A DNA stretch of 64,000 nt from Blastomonas sp. (GTDB lineage: Bacteria > Pseudomonadota > Alphaproteobacteria > Sphingomonadales > Sphingomonadaceae): the NCBI RefSeq assembly GCF_030373265.1, contig NZ_JAUCZC010000018.1, forward strand, positions 1-64,000, given 5' to 3'. Below, piece after piece: positions 9,411 to 19,269 of this stretch. The notes beneath the pieces are model-generated. The model was not told the origin of the DNA. It saw only the letters and a list, made by a program, of their open reading frames with translations, and ran no database searches. The first letter of the stretch is position 1; each line of letters begins with the position of its first letter. Made by a program: the position numbers and the translations under genes.

Positions 9411-12400
9411 TGTCGGCAGCTTCTTCGGCGACGTCCTCCGCCATATGATCGCGCTTGCGGCTCAGCCACTTGCGGGCCGCGACATAGAACACGGGTGTGA
9501 AGAATATGCCCAGTACAGTTGCAACGATCATGCCGCCCATCACCCCGGTGCCGACTGCGTTGCGGCTGGCGGCACCTGCACCGCTCGCGATCACCAGCGG
9601 CACCATGCCAAGAATGAAGGCAAGGCTGGTCATCAAGATGGGCCGCAGGCGCTGGCGCGCCGCCTCTATCGTCGCCTCGATAAAGCCCTTGTCGGCCTGT
9701 TCATCGGCAATGGCGAACTCGACAATCAGGATGGCATTTTTCGCCGCCAGACCGATGATAGTAATCAGCCCGACATTGAAATAGACGTCGGCCGAAAAGC
9801 CCCGCAGCGTCGTGAAGACAACCGCCCCCAGAACACCGAATGGCACGACCAGCAGCACTGCCAGCGGGATCGGCCAACTTTCATAGAGCGCTGCGAGCAG
9901 CAGGAACACGACGACCATCGACAGACCTAGCAACAGGCCGATCTGCCCCCCTGCCTGCTTTTCCTCAAAGGCGATGCCGGTCCATTCATGCGCCATGTTG
10001 CCTGTCAGAACCTCATCGGCGATGCGTTCCATCTCGATCAGCGCTGCACCGCTTGACTCGCCGGGCGCTGCCTGCCCCGCAATGGTCAGCGCTGCATAGC
10101 CGTTGTAGCGTTCCAGCGCCTGCGGTCCCGATGTCCAGCGCGTCGTGGTGAAGGCCGAGAACGGCACCATCGCGCCGTCTGTGTTGCGAACGCGCAGATT
10201 GCCGACATCGTCATCGGTCATCCGGTTCGCAGCTTCGGACTGCAAATAGACACGCAGGACATTCCCATCACGCACGAAGTCGTTGGCGTATGCCGACCCA
10301 AAGCTGATCGACAGCGTCGCATTGACGTCGGCTATCGACAGGCCAAGCGCACGCGCCTGAATGCGATCAATGTCTACATATAACTGCGGGCCATCGCCTT
10401 GTCCTTCGAGCCTGACGCCTACCAGCAGAGGGCTTTTCGCCGCCCTGGCCAGAATCTCGTTACGGGCCGCTAGCAGGGCTTCGCGATCACCTGAACGGTG
10501 CTCCAGCTTCATCGAAAAGCCAGTGGCATTGCCAAGCGATTGAATGGGCGGCGGGTTGAGTGCAAAAATCGTTGCTTCCGGAATATCCTGCGCAAAGCCG
10601 ATGACCTTGCCGACCAGAGTTTCAGAGCTGTTTTCGGTACCGGCGCGATCTTCCCACGGGGTCAGGTTAACGAAGGACAAGCCGGCCGTCTGGCCTTGTC
10701 CGAAGAAATTGAAGCCACGGATCGATACGACGTCCTTCACCTGCGGCTGCTGGCGCAGGAACGCCTCCGTCTTTTCGATGGCAGCGCCCGTCGTCTGCAA
10801 CGTGCTGCCGGGGGCGGCATCATAGTTCACGAACATATAGCCCTGGTCTTCTGACGGCAGGAAGCCGCCAGGTAACCGCGTAAACAGCAATGCGGTGACG
10901 ACGCAGACAACCGCAAAAACTGCCAGCCAGCGCACCGGCCGCGCGACCATTTTGCCAACGCCGCCGGCATAGCTGTGCGTTGTGCGACTGAAGCGGTCGT
11001 TGAACCAGTTGAAGAACCGCTGCAGATATCCACGCGCACCGGGCTGAGGTGCCGGCATGGCGCCTCCATGATCCCGATCATGGGGCTTGAGCAATGTGGC
11101 GCAGAGCGCAGGCGTGAGAGTTAATGCGAGGACAGCGGAAAAGAAGATCGATACTGCCAACGTCACTGAAAACTGGCGATAGATTCCGCCTGTCGATCCG
11201 GGGAAGAACGCCATCGGAACGAAAACCGCAACCAGCACCAGAGTGATGCCGATGATAGCGCCCGTGATCTGACCCATTGCCTTGACGGTGGCGCGCCTGG
11301 GATTGAGCCCCTCTTCGGCCATGATGCGCTCGACATTCTCGACCACGACAATCGCATCATCCACAAGAATGCCGATGGCCACCACCATGCCGAATAATGA
11401 CAGGGTGTTAATGGAAAAGCCGAATAGCCACAGCCCAAGGCATGCTCCCAGCAGCGCAATAGGCACGACCAAGGCAGGGATGAGCGTTGCGCGCCAGTTT
11501 TGCAGGAACAGGAACATCACCAGGAACACCAGCACCATCGCTTCGATCAGTGTCATGATAACGCTGTCGATGGATGCGTTGATGAAGGGCGTCGTATCAA
11601 AAGGAACCTGCCAGACAATATCCGGGGGGAATGACCGCTCAAGGTCCGCAAGCCGAGCACGCACCGCATCGGCGGTTGCCACCGCATTGGCGCCATTGCC
11701 CAGCTGGATCGCCATGCCGGCGATGTCCTTGCCGTTCAGCGTGGCGTTAAACTGGTAACTGTCGGCGCCCAACTCGACCCGCGCGACATCGCCCAGCCGC
11801 ACGGTAGATCCGTCAGGGTTGGAGCGCAGGATGATCTCGCGAAACTGCTCGGCGCTGGAAAACCGGTTCTGCGTCACGATCTTGGCGCTGAATGCGGTTG
11901 CTTCTGCCAGTGGCTGATCACCGAGCGATCCGCCTGCGGTTTGGCTGTTCTGTTCCTGCACCGCTGCCAGCGCCTCGCTCGATGATAGGCTGTACCCGGC
12001 CAGCTTTTCGGGATCGAGCCATATCCGCATCGCGTATTGCGACCCAAATAACTGGACATCGCCGACCCCCTCGATCCGCCGCAGTTCTTCGACGATATTG
12101 TTCGAAGCGTAATCTCCCAGTTCCAGCGGTGTTGTTTCGCCAGATTTGGAGGTCATGGCCACCAGCATCAGAAAGCCGGCTGATCCCTCCTGTATCTGCA
12201 CGCCCTGGCGGCGCACTTCTTCGGGTAGTCGCGGCTCCACCCGGCTGAGGCGATCTTGAACCTGGGTTCGTGCAACATCCATATCGGTGCCGCTTTCAAA
12301 CGTGACCGTAATCGCTGCGGTCCCACTGGAGCGACTGGTCGAAGCCATATAAAGAAAATTGTCGACCCCGTTCATTTCCTTCTCGATCACCGCGGTTACC

Positions 12401-12582
12401 GTGCGATCCATGGTTTCTGCATCGGCCCCTGGATAGCTGACGTTCAGCGACAATGCAGGCGGGGCTACTGCTGGATACTGCTCAATCGGCAGGTTGGTCA
12501 GGCCGATCACACCGGCGAGTGCGATAAATGCGGCAATGACCCAGGCAAAGACCGGATGATAAACGAAAAAGCGGTTCATGCT
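9376..12582 (-). CDS. RND multidrug efflux permease (HAE1 family, AcrB/MexB-like)
   Basis: MNRFFVYHPVFAWVIAAFIALAGVIGLTNLPIEQYPAVAPP.., ..VGILVDDAIVVVENVER.. pattern; start at 12582 favoured over the longer ORF. Confidence 0.95.
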   Translation of the reverse strand, partial: SMNRFFVYHPVFAWVIAAFIALAGVIGLTNLPIEQYPAVAPPALSLNVSYPGADAETMDRTVTAVIEKEMNGVDNFLYMASTSRSSGTAAITVTFESGTDMDVARTQVQDRLSRVEPRLPEEVRRQGVQIQEGSAGFLMLVAMTSKSGETTPLELGDYASNNIVEELRRIEGVGDVQLFGSQYAMRIWLDPEKLAGYSLSSSEALAAVQEQNSQTAGGSLGDQPLAEATAFSAKIVTQNRFSSAEQFREIILRSNPDGSTVRLGDVARVELGADSYQFNATLNGKDIAGMAIQLGNGANAVATADAVRARLADLERSFPPDIVWQVPFDTTPFINASIDSVIMTLIEAMVLVFLVMFLFLQNWRATLIPALVVPIALLGACLGLWLFGFSINTLSLFGMVVAIGILVDDAIVVVENVERIMAEEGLNPRRATVKAMGQITGAIIGITLVLVAVFVPMAFFPGSTGGIYRQFSVTLAVSIFFSAVLALTLTPALCATLLKPHDRDHGGAMPAPQPGARGYLQRFFNWFNDRFSRTTHSYAGGVGKMVARPVRWLAVFAVVCVVTALLFTRLPGGFLPSEDQGYMFVNYDAAPGSTLQTTGAAIEKTEAFLRQQPQVKDVVSIRGFNFFGQGQTAGLSFVNLTPWEDRAGTENSSETLVGKVIGFAQDIPEATIFALNPPPIQSLGNATGFSMKLEHRSGDREALLAARNEILARAAKSPLLVGVRLEGQGDGPQLYVDIDRIQARALGLSIADVNATLSISFGSAYANDFVRDGNVLRVYLQSEAANRMTDDDVGNLRVRNTDGAMVPFSAFTTTRWTSGPQALERYNGYAALTIAGQAAPGESSGAALIEMERIADEVLTGNMAHEWTGIAFEEKQAGGQIGLLLGLSMVVVFLLLAALYESWPIPLAVLLVVPFGVLGAVVFTTLRGFSADVYFNVGLITIIGLAAKNAILIVEFAIADEQADKGFIEATIEAARQRLRPILMTSLAFILGMVPLVIASGAGAASRNAVGTGVMGGMIVATVLGIFFTPVFYVAARKWLSRKRDHMAEDVAEEAADNGSRSTETAHA

Positions 12583-12592
12583 GCCGGGCCCC

Positions 12593-13789
12593 TCAACGTG
12601 TCTGGGTAGATTGCGCAGGGAGCGCAGGCGCAGTGGCGGGGCGGCCGCTCCTGGCGGGCTGGACACGCACCTTCTGACCTGGCTGCGCCTTTTGCCAGCC
12701 CGTTACAATGACACGCTCGCCGGATTTCAGGCCCGAACGGATCACCCATTTGCCACCCGCCAGTCCGCCGAGCACAACTGGGCGCCGCTGCGCCGTGCCG
12801 TCGGCTGCGACGATTGTGACCGATGCTTCCTCGTTAGCAATCTGTACGGCTGCCTGAGGCACCGCGATGCCATTGGTCGTCGTACCGGCAAAAATACGGC
12901 CACGTACAAAGGTGCCAGGCAGCAATGTACGCTCAATATTCGGGAAATCAGCGCGCAGCACCTGGCTTCCTGTAGACGGGTCAACCGTCAGATCGGCAAA
13001 ATTCAGATGACCAACCGGGCCGTACTCCGTTCCATTTTCGAGGATCAAGCGCACCTCGACACGCGATAGATCGGGCAACACGAGTTCACCGCCGCGAACG
13101 CGCTGCGCGATATCCTGTATACGCGCACTCGACTGCGTGAAGACAGCATAGACAGGGTTCAGCTGTTCGACAGTGGTCAGCAGCGTAGCCTCAGTTGCGC
13201 TGACCAGCGCCCCTTCGGTGACCTGCGCCCGACCGATCCGTCCGGCAATGGGCGCGCGCACCGTCGTATAGCTTAGTTCCAGCTCCGAACGCGAAAGGGT
13301 GGCGCGGGCATCGGCAACCGATGCTTCGGCTTGCGCCAGGTCGGACTGTGCCTGATCGTATTCCTGCGCACTGACCGCGCGCTCAGCCACTAGCGGCTTG
13401 TAGCGGTTCACGATTTGCCCAGCGTTGCGCCGGGCCGCAATGGCGCGTTGCAGCGCGGCGCGGCCCTGCTGAACCTGCGCCTGCAGGTCGCGCGGATCGA
13501 TGCGGAACAACGGCGCGCCTTCGCGCACATCGGTGCCTTCTGTGTACAATCGTTGTTCGATGATGCCGTTTGTGCGAGCGCGCACTTCTGCCCGGCGGAC
13601 TGCTTCGATGCGTCCAGGTAGTTCGATGATGTTGGGCACCGGCTGGGCGGTCAGCGTGATCGCGGTGACCGCAACCGGCGGCGGCGCTGGCGGCGTCTGG
13701 TCATCGGCACTGCACGCGGTCGTGATCAGCATCGCAGCGGCCAGCGTAATGCGCGCAACGAAGGGTTGGGTGCAGGGCGATTTGAACAC
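12593..13789 (-). CDS. RND efflux periplasmic adaptor subunit (membrane fusion protein)
   Basis: ..PGRIEAVRRAEVRARTNGIIEQRLYTEGTDVREGAPLFRIDPRDLQAQVQQ.., ..RAPIAGRIGRAQVTEGALV.. Confidence 0.94.
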   Translation of the reverse strand: MFKSPCTQPFVARITLAAAMLITTACSADDQTPPAPPPVAVTAITLTAQPVPNIIELPGRIEAVRRAEVRARTNGIIEQRLYTEGTDVREGAPLFRIDPRDLQAQVQQGRAALQRAIAARRNAGQIVNRYKPLVAERAVSAQEYDQAQSDLAQAEASVADARATLSRSELELSYTTVRAPIAGRIGRAQVTEGALVSATEATLLTTVEQLNPVYAVFTQSSARIQDIAQRVRGGELVLPDLSRVEVRLILENGTEYGPVGHLNFADLTVDPSTGSQVLRADFPNIERTLLPGTFVRGRIFAGTTTNGIAVPQAAVQIANEEASVTIVAADGTAQRRPVVLGGLAGGKWVIRSGLKSGERVIVTGWQKAQPGQKVRVQPARSGRPATAPALPAQSTQTR

Positions 13790-13909
13790 GGAAAGCAGGC
13801 CTCCACTGGCAAGATTATCGATACTCGCGAGTTTCTTTACAAGCTCATCTCACAAAAGCAACTGGTGGGTTCTTTTTATTTCTGCGTGTGCTACATGGAC
13901 TGCGGAGAG

Positions 13910-14545
13910 ATGCAAAAAACGCAAACAGATGACCGGGGCCCAGGACGCCCCACCCGTGAGCAAGCAGCCGCAATCGCAGACGCGGTGCTGGCTGGCGCCC
14001 ATGAGATGTTTTTAGCGAAGGGGTATGCTGCTGCCGGAATGGACGAGATAGCTGCTCATGTGGGCGTCTCGAAGCTGACCATCTACCGCCGCTTTCCCAG
14101 CAAGGAGGCGCTGCTAATAGCGGTCGTTGACCGAGTCATTGCCGAGCTGACTGCTGCGGTAGAACTCAACGTATTGGCATCGACATCACCACTCGATGCG
14201 TTGGAAGAAACCATAAAGACCGTGTTCAAAGCGTCGGTGGAGCCTGATGCGGTTAGTTTCGGCCGGTTACTCAGCTGTGAATCGGCCCATAATGCCATGT
14301 TGCGCCAGCGATTCAGCGCTTGGCAGGGAAAAATACGCGGTCCTGTGCTGCGCCAGATCAGTGCCGCGCAGCAGCAAGGAAAGATTGATGATGGCGACCC
14401 CGCAATATTGTGCGCCATACTATGCGATCTGATGGATGGGCTGCCCAAGGCGCTACGTGATCAAATCGTTGATCCGGTGGCTATCGATCCTGAGGCATTT
14501 TTTCAGGAACGGTGGAGCTTCTTCCTGCGCGCTGTAAGCGTCTGA
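13910..14545 (+). CDS. TetR/AcrR-family regulator, divergent from the RND operon
   Basis: N-terminal HTH ..AGAHEMFLAKGYAAAGMDEIAAHVGVSKLTIYRRFPSKEALL..; start codon uncertain (13895 or 13910). Confidence 0.9.
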   Translation: MQKTQTDDRGPGRPTREQAAAIADAVLAGAHEMFLAKGYAAAGMDEIAAHVGVSKLTIYRRFPSKEALLIAVVDRVIAELTAAVELNVLASTSPLDALEETIKTVFKASVEPDAVSFGRLLSCESAHNAMLRQRFSAWQGKIRGPVLRQISAAQQQGKIDDGDPAILCAILCDLMDGLPKALRDQIVDPVAIDPEAFFQERWSFFLRAVSV

Positions 14546-14863
14546 TCGCGAATTGGTCTGGCATACCGCAGGGATTTGCGAAGCTGATAAAGCCTCAAAT
14601 GATGTTTTGAATGACTGTCATGTTGAAGCTCGGCACTATCCCTTTGCCTTCCTTCCGTGGCAGCTTTCTCGACGTCGGAAGTCGGTTCCCGACCAACTTA
14701 CGTCGTTCAGCGTAAAGGTTGCTGGCGACGGCCTTTCCCGACAGCAGACGTTCCCAGTACGTGCGATCGGCCTAGACCAAATTTGGATCATGGCATGTTT
14801 GCGATGCCGATGCGGTCAAACGTAATGGCTGGCGTACCATGATCCTGGACGACCTGCCTTGCC

Positions 14864-16759
14864 CTATGCACAATTGTCACCGAGCACACCCAGAAGGCGA
14901 CCCCGTAGAGATTTTTCATGCGACACTGCGTGATCTCCAAGGAAATCGTCAAAAGCGCTGCCATCCAGCGGTCGCGAAAAGAAATAGCCTTGTCCTACCG
15001 AACAGCCGAGCGATCGCATGATGCCGAGCTCGGCTTCTGTTTCGATTCCTTCTGCAACAACGCGGATATCCAGCGCCTCGCCTAGCTTGATGATGCTCTC
15101 GACGATCACTTGCTTGGCCGGGCTGTCCACGACATCGCGCACGAAACTGCGGTCGATCTTGATCTCGGTCAGCGGAAATCGTTCCAGATACCGCAGATTC
15201 GAGTATCCGGTACCGAAGTCGTCGATAGAGATTTCAACGCCCAAGCCGCGCAGGTCGCGAAATAGGCGCAGGACTTCCGCAGGCTCGGGCATCATGAGAC
15301 TTTCGGTGAGCTCAAGGGTCAGCCATTCAGGACGACAGCCGGTCTCGGCGAGCACCTGGTCGACAAACGCTACCATGTCCCTGCGGGTGAACTCCAGCAC
15401 CGACACATTGCACGAGAAACGTATCGGTGTGCGTCGTCCGTCATTGATGCGCACTGCCTGCCTTGCAACCGTTCGCATGGCCCATGCCCCGATGTCCAGG
15501 ATCGCGCCGGTCTCCTCGGCAACGCCGATGAACCGACTTGGGGACTGCAGCCCGAACACGCCGTGGTTCCATCGCAGCAAGGCCTCGGCACCCACGATGT
15601 TTCCAGAATGCAGATCCACTTGAGGCTGATAATGCAACAGCAGTTCCTCGTTCGGAATTGCCGCCTGCAGATCATTTGCCAACCGGATGCGATTGGATGC
15701 GTCGCGTTCGTCCGCCGCGGCAAAGCGATGCGGTGGGTGTGAGGCCATCGCCTTGGATCGCTGCAAGGCTGCGGCGGCCTGGCGGACGAGCTGGAGCGGA
15801 TCCGACCCGATCGACCCGACGGTGTAGCCCGTAGCGAACTGGGCCGTCAGTGCTGCGCCGGGCAGGATGAAGCGGGGCTGCAAAAGGTTAAGAACATCGT
15901 CGACCAAGTCCGCGGCGCGTTCGGCTTCGCCAAGCTCGAAGGCAAGCGTGAAGCTGTTTGTGCCCACGCGCGCCAAGGCGACCGATGACAGCGTCGCGAG
16001 GCGCCCGGCGACCGATCGCAATAGCGCATCACCGATATCATAGCCGAAGCCATTGTTGACATCGTGAAACCGCATGATGTCGAGCTTGACCAGTAGTACG
16101 GCGGATCCTGCGGGCACGCTTATCGACGCCAGCCGATCAAGCAGGCCGTAGCGATCAAGCAGACCGGTCAGGCGATCAACGCCTGATGCGTAGGTAACAT
16201 CGCGGATCAGGCCGACGCAGTGTGTGATCTGTCCGGATGCATCGCGATGCGGCACCATCCGAAGCGCGTTACGGAACATCGTGCCGTCGCGCTTGTAGTT
16301 GCGAAGGGTGACCGAACAGGTGCGACCTTCGGTCAGCGCAGCGCGGATTTCGGCGATTTCGGGCTGCAGGCGGTCGCTGCCTTGAAGATAGCGGCAATTC
16401 TTGCCGACGGCCTCCGCTGCAGCATATCCGGTAATCGCCTCGAACGCGGCGTTGACCTTGACGATAGGGTGCCCACGCTGACGCATGTCCGCGACCACCA
16501 CGCCATCACCGACGTGGTCTAGGGCCAGCCCATATGCAGCCAAAATGGAATCGGAATCGTCCGATGGCCGATCCAGGCAGTCCCATTGCTTGGGCCTGAA
16601 TCCAAAATCGCCTTGCGGTGGGCCCTTGCCGACGTCTCGGTCATGCGCCATGGCGCGTCCAGGGATCGCCGCCGATAACCTTGAGAACTTTGGTCTGGTT
16701 GGTTTTTGCGCAAAAAACAGCGCGGTCATTTCGCATTGTCTGGCCTCCAGGTTCGACAA
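14864..16759 (-). CDS. LOV/PAS - GGDEF (degenerate) - EAL domain protein
   Basis: LOV-type GKNCRYLQG motif; EAL signature AEALLRW, ELTESLMM, DDFGTGYSNLRYL, KIDRSFV; GGDEF position reads VGTNSF. Confidence 0.88.
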   Translation of the reverse strand: MSNLEARQCEMTALFFAQKPTRPKFSRLSAAIPGRAMAHDRDVGKGPPQGDFGFRPKQWDCLDRPSDDSDSILAAYGLALDHVGDGVVVADMRQRGHPIVKVNAAFEAITGYAAAEAVGKNCRYLQGSDRLQPEIAEIRAALTEGRTCSVTLRNYKRDGTMFRNALRMVPHRDASGQITHCVGLIRDVTYASGVDRLTGLLDRYGLLDRLASISVPAGSAVLLVKLDIMRFHDVNNGFGYDIGDALLRSVAGRLATLSSVALARVGTNSFTLAFELGEAERAADLVDDVLNLLQPRFILPGAALTAQFATGYTVGSIGSDPLQLVRQAAAALQRSKAMASHPPHRFAAADERDASNRIRLANDLQAAIPNEELLLHYQPQVDLHSGNIVGAEALLRWNHGVFGLQSPSRFIGVAEETGAILDIGAWAMRTVARQAVRINDGRRTPIRFSCNVSVLEFTRRDMVAFVDQVLAETGCRPEWLTLELTESLMMPEPAEVLRLFRDLRGLGVEISIDDFGTGYSNLRYLERFPLTEIKIDRSFVRDVVDSPAKQVIVESIIKLGEALDIRVVAEGIETEAELGIMRSLGCSVGQGYFFSRPLDGSAFDDFLGDHAVSHEKSLRGRLLGVLGDNCA

Positions 16760-16802
16760 TGCGAACCCCCGGCCAAACCTTCAATGACCGCAGAGCGACG
16801 CT

Positions 16803-17873
16803 TCAGGACAAATCGGCGGCACTTTCGTCTTTGCCTGCAGCGCCAGACCCGGCGGTCTGAAATCGCTGGCGATATTCTGTCGGGGTGACACCGATCCGGC
16901 GCATAAAGGCGCGCCTAAGGGTTGTCGTCGAGCCAAATCCAGCGGCATATGCGATCGTCTTGAGCGGCGCGCTGCTGTCTTCCAGCAAACGCCGGGCAAT
17001 ATCGATCCTCGTCAGTTCGACATAGGTAGCTGCACTCGAGCCCAGCTCGGCGTGGAAAAGCCGCGACAGCTGGCGCGGTCCCACCCTTGCAACCTCGGCG
17101 AGTGCTTCGAGGGCCAGTTCCCCGCGGGGATATTCGAGGATGTGCAGCTTGATCCGGTCGATCGGACTGCTCGTGGCAGATTGAGCGGTCAGAGCATCGC
17201 TGAACTGCGACTGACCCCCCGGGCGCTTGAGAAACACGACGAGGCGGCGTGCCACCCAGAGCGCGAGCGCCCGGCCATGGTCCTCTTCGATCAGGGCAAA
17301 CGTCAGATCGATGGCGGCGGTCACCCCGGCTGAACTGAACACAGGTCCGTCGCGGACGAAAATCTGGTCGGGCTCCACTTCGATGTCGGGAAAGTCGGCC
17401 GCCAGACGATCCGCATATTCCCAATGCGTCGTCGCACGGCGCCCTGCCAACAATCCGGCGTGCGCGAGCAGGAAAGCGCCGGTACACGTCGATCCATAGC
17501 GCCGGGAATGCCGAGCCTGATCCTGCAGCCATCGCATTGCGGGGCCACTCGGGCGCGCCGGCAACCCATAAGGCCCGGTGACTATCAGCGTGTCGCAGTT
17601 CGGCGCCGCAGTGTCGATGCTGGCATCAGCCACATATTTTACGCCAGAAGCGGTGTCTGCAACGCCGCCGCGCTCGGTGACGAGCTCAACAGTGTAATGC
17701 GGTCGTGACCTGATCTTGCAATTGGCTTCGAACAGCGCATCTCGAATACCGGCGATTTCGAGCAGGTGCACCTTTGAGGGTGCAAAGATGGTGATATGGA
17801 TGGCCTGTACTCCGCTCAGCGACAGCACAAGGCCATGGCCCAAGTCGTATACGCCCATGCTCGCCGAACACAA
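16803..17873 (-). CDS. GlxA-family transcriptional regulator (DJ-1/PfpI-like + AraC HTH)
   Basis: ..GVYDLGHGLVLSLSG..; STCTGAFLLAHAGLLAGRRATTHWEYADRLAADFPDIEVEPDQIFV..; C-terminal AraC HTH ..SAPLKTIAYAAGFGSTTTLRRAFMRRIGVTPTEYRQRF. Confidence 0.9.
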   Translation of the reverse strand: MCSASMGVYDLGHGLVLSLSGVQAIHITIFAPSKVHLLEIAGIRDALFEANCKIRSRPHYTVELVTERGGVADTASGVKYVADASIDTAAPNCDTLIVTGPYGLPARPSGPAMRWLQDQARHSRRYGSTCTGAFLLAHAGLLAGRRATTHWEYADRLAADFPDIEVEPDQIFVRDGPVFSSAGVTAAIDLTFALIEEDHGRALALWVARRLVVFLKRPGGQSQFSDALTAQSATSSPIDRIKLHILEYPRGELALEALAEVARVGPRQLSRLFHAELGSSAATYVELTRIDIARRLLEDSSAPLKTIAYAAGFGSTTTLRRAFMRRIGVTPTEYRQRFQTAGSGAAGKDESAADLS

Positions 17874-18130
17874 AGCGCGTCGCGGATGCGGTCGTCACTC
17901 GCGTGCGACACTGCCGACCGAGCCATTGCCAGGCGGCAGGATGATCACCACATACGCTGTGAGGTTGGCAGCCTGTGAGATGCCCTTGGGTGTCTGGCGG
18001 TGATAGCATTCCAAGGGGTGGCGAAGACGCGGCCATTTTGTTTCGCAAGGTCAGATGGAGAGCCGCGGCCCGAAACAATATGGGACTCGGTGGACGGTCA
18101 GCGCCCAATTCACAACGAGGAGACGTTACA

Positions 18131-18394
18131 ATGGCGAACGGCTGGGCGCGCGACGGTGCGATCCAAGATCAGATCGACGACACGGTGACAGACGCGGTGC
18201 TCAGCGCACGGGCGCGATTGCCGATTGGCGAGGGCACCGAATATTGTGACGACTGCGGCGAGGAGATTCCAAAGCCGCGGCGCGCGGCGCTGGCTGGTAT
18301 TCGTACATGCATCACCTGCCAGTCGATACGAGACCGGCAGATGCGCACCGCAGGAATCAACCGGAGAGGCAGTAAGGACAGTCAGTTGCGCTGA
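18131..18394 (+). CDS. DksA/TraR-family C4 zinc-finger protein
   Basis: MANGWARDGAIQDQIDDTVTDAVLSARARLPIGEGTEYCDDCGEEIPKPRRAALAGIRTCITCQSIRDRQ: CxxC..CxxC zinc finger. Confidence 0.9.
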   Translation: MANGWARDGAIQDQIDDTVTDAVLSARARLPIGEGTEYCDDCGEEIPKPRRAALAGIRTCITCQSIRDRQMRTAGINRRGSKDSQLR

Positions 18395-18619
18395 TCGAGA
18401 AACGTGAACTGACCAAGCAGACCTGGGAGGCGCCGGAAGCAACCGACCCAGGCCCAATCGGTCAGGGTTCCAAATTGAATTTGTGCCTGCGCCTGAAGCC
18501 CCCACGCCCGTCTCCCGATATCACATCGGCGGCACTTTTGACCACTTATGGCTCGACGTGGACCGGCCCTACGAAACGCCCAATCGCTCGGTGGGCAGGT
18601 CGAGAGAGGGGTAAAAAAT

Positions 18620-19015
18620 CTATCCGGGTATGTAGATCCCGCAAAGCTTGTTGCCGTCGGGATCGCGCACGTAAGTCAGGTGGATAGTTCCCATCGCGGA
18701 CTCCCGCGGGCCAGGAGCGTCTTCGATTGACGTCCCGCCGTTGGCGACGGCTACATCATGAAATTGCTGAACTTGCTTGGGCGAATTGCACGAGAAAGCA
18801 ACGGTGCTCCCGTTCGCCACGGTGGCAGGTTCATCGTTGATCGGCTGGGTGACGATGAAGTTGGTTCCGCCCTGGTTCGGGTAGAAGAGGCGCGTATGTC
18901 CGCTTCCAGCGATGTTGATCATCGGCTCTGGCACACCCAGAACACCCAAAACCGCGTTGTAGAACCGCCGCGATCGCTCGATGTCATTAGAGCCTACCAT
19001 CGTGTGGAATAGCAA
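18620..19015 (-). CDS. VOC (glyoxalase/bleomycin-resistance) family protein
   Basis: ..FHTMVGSNDIERSRRFYNAVLGVLGVPEPM..GTIHLTYVRDPDGNKLCGIY..; start assigned tentatively (TTG 19015 or internal ATG; ORF opens to 19096). Confidence 0.85.
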   Translation of the reverse strand: MLFHTMVGSNDIERSRRFYNAVLGVLGVPEPMINIAGSGHTRLFYPNQGGTNFIVTQPINDEPATVANGSTVAFSCNSPKQVQQFHDVAVANGGTSIEDAPGPRESAMGTIHLTYVRDPDGNKLCGIYIPG

Positions 19016-19269
19016 TTTCTCTCTCCCTATCGTTACGAGGACGCTTGTGGAGGCAGTGCGGGATCGGAGCAAGCGACGAGTTGCGTTCTCAGCCATTTTA
19101 GAAGGCCTATCCGGTCGCGCTTAGTTGGCCAGTCGGGGAAGCACCGGACGTCAGGTATTGGCGAGCTCTGCCGTTTGACACCTTACGTCGTAACGGCAGG
19201 AAAGTCCCAATTTCAGACGTTCTTCAAACAGCATTTCGATGTTGACTGGATGTTCAAATTGCAATGCTA

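Noticed and set aside
14864-16759. Active diguanylate cyclase in the LOV protein
   Set aside because: GGDEF signature replaced by VGTNSF, so cyclase activity not supported.
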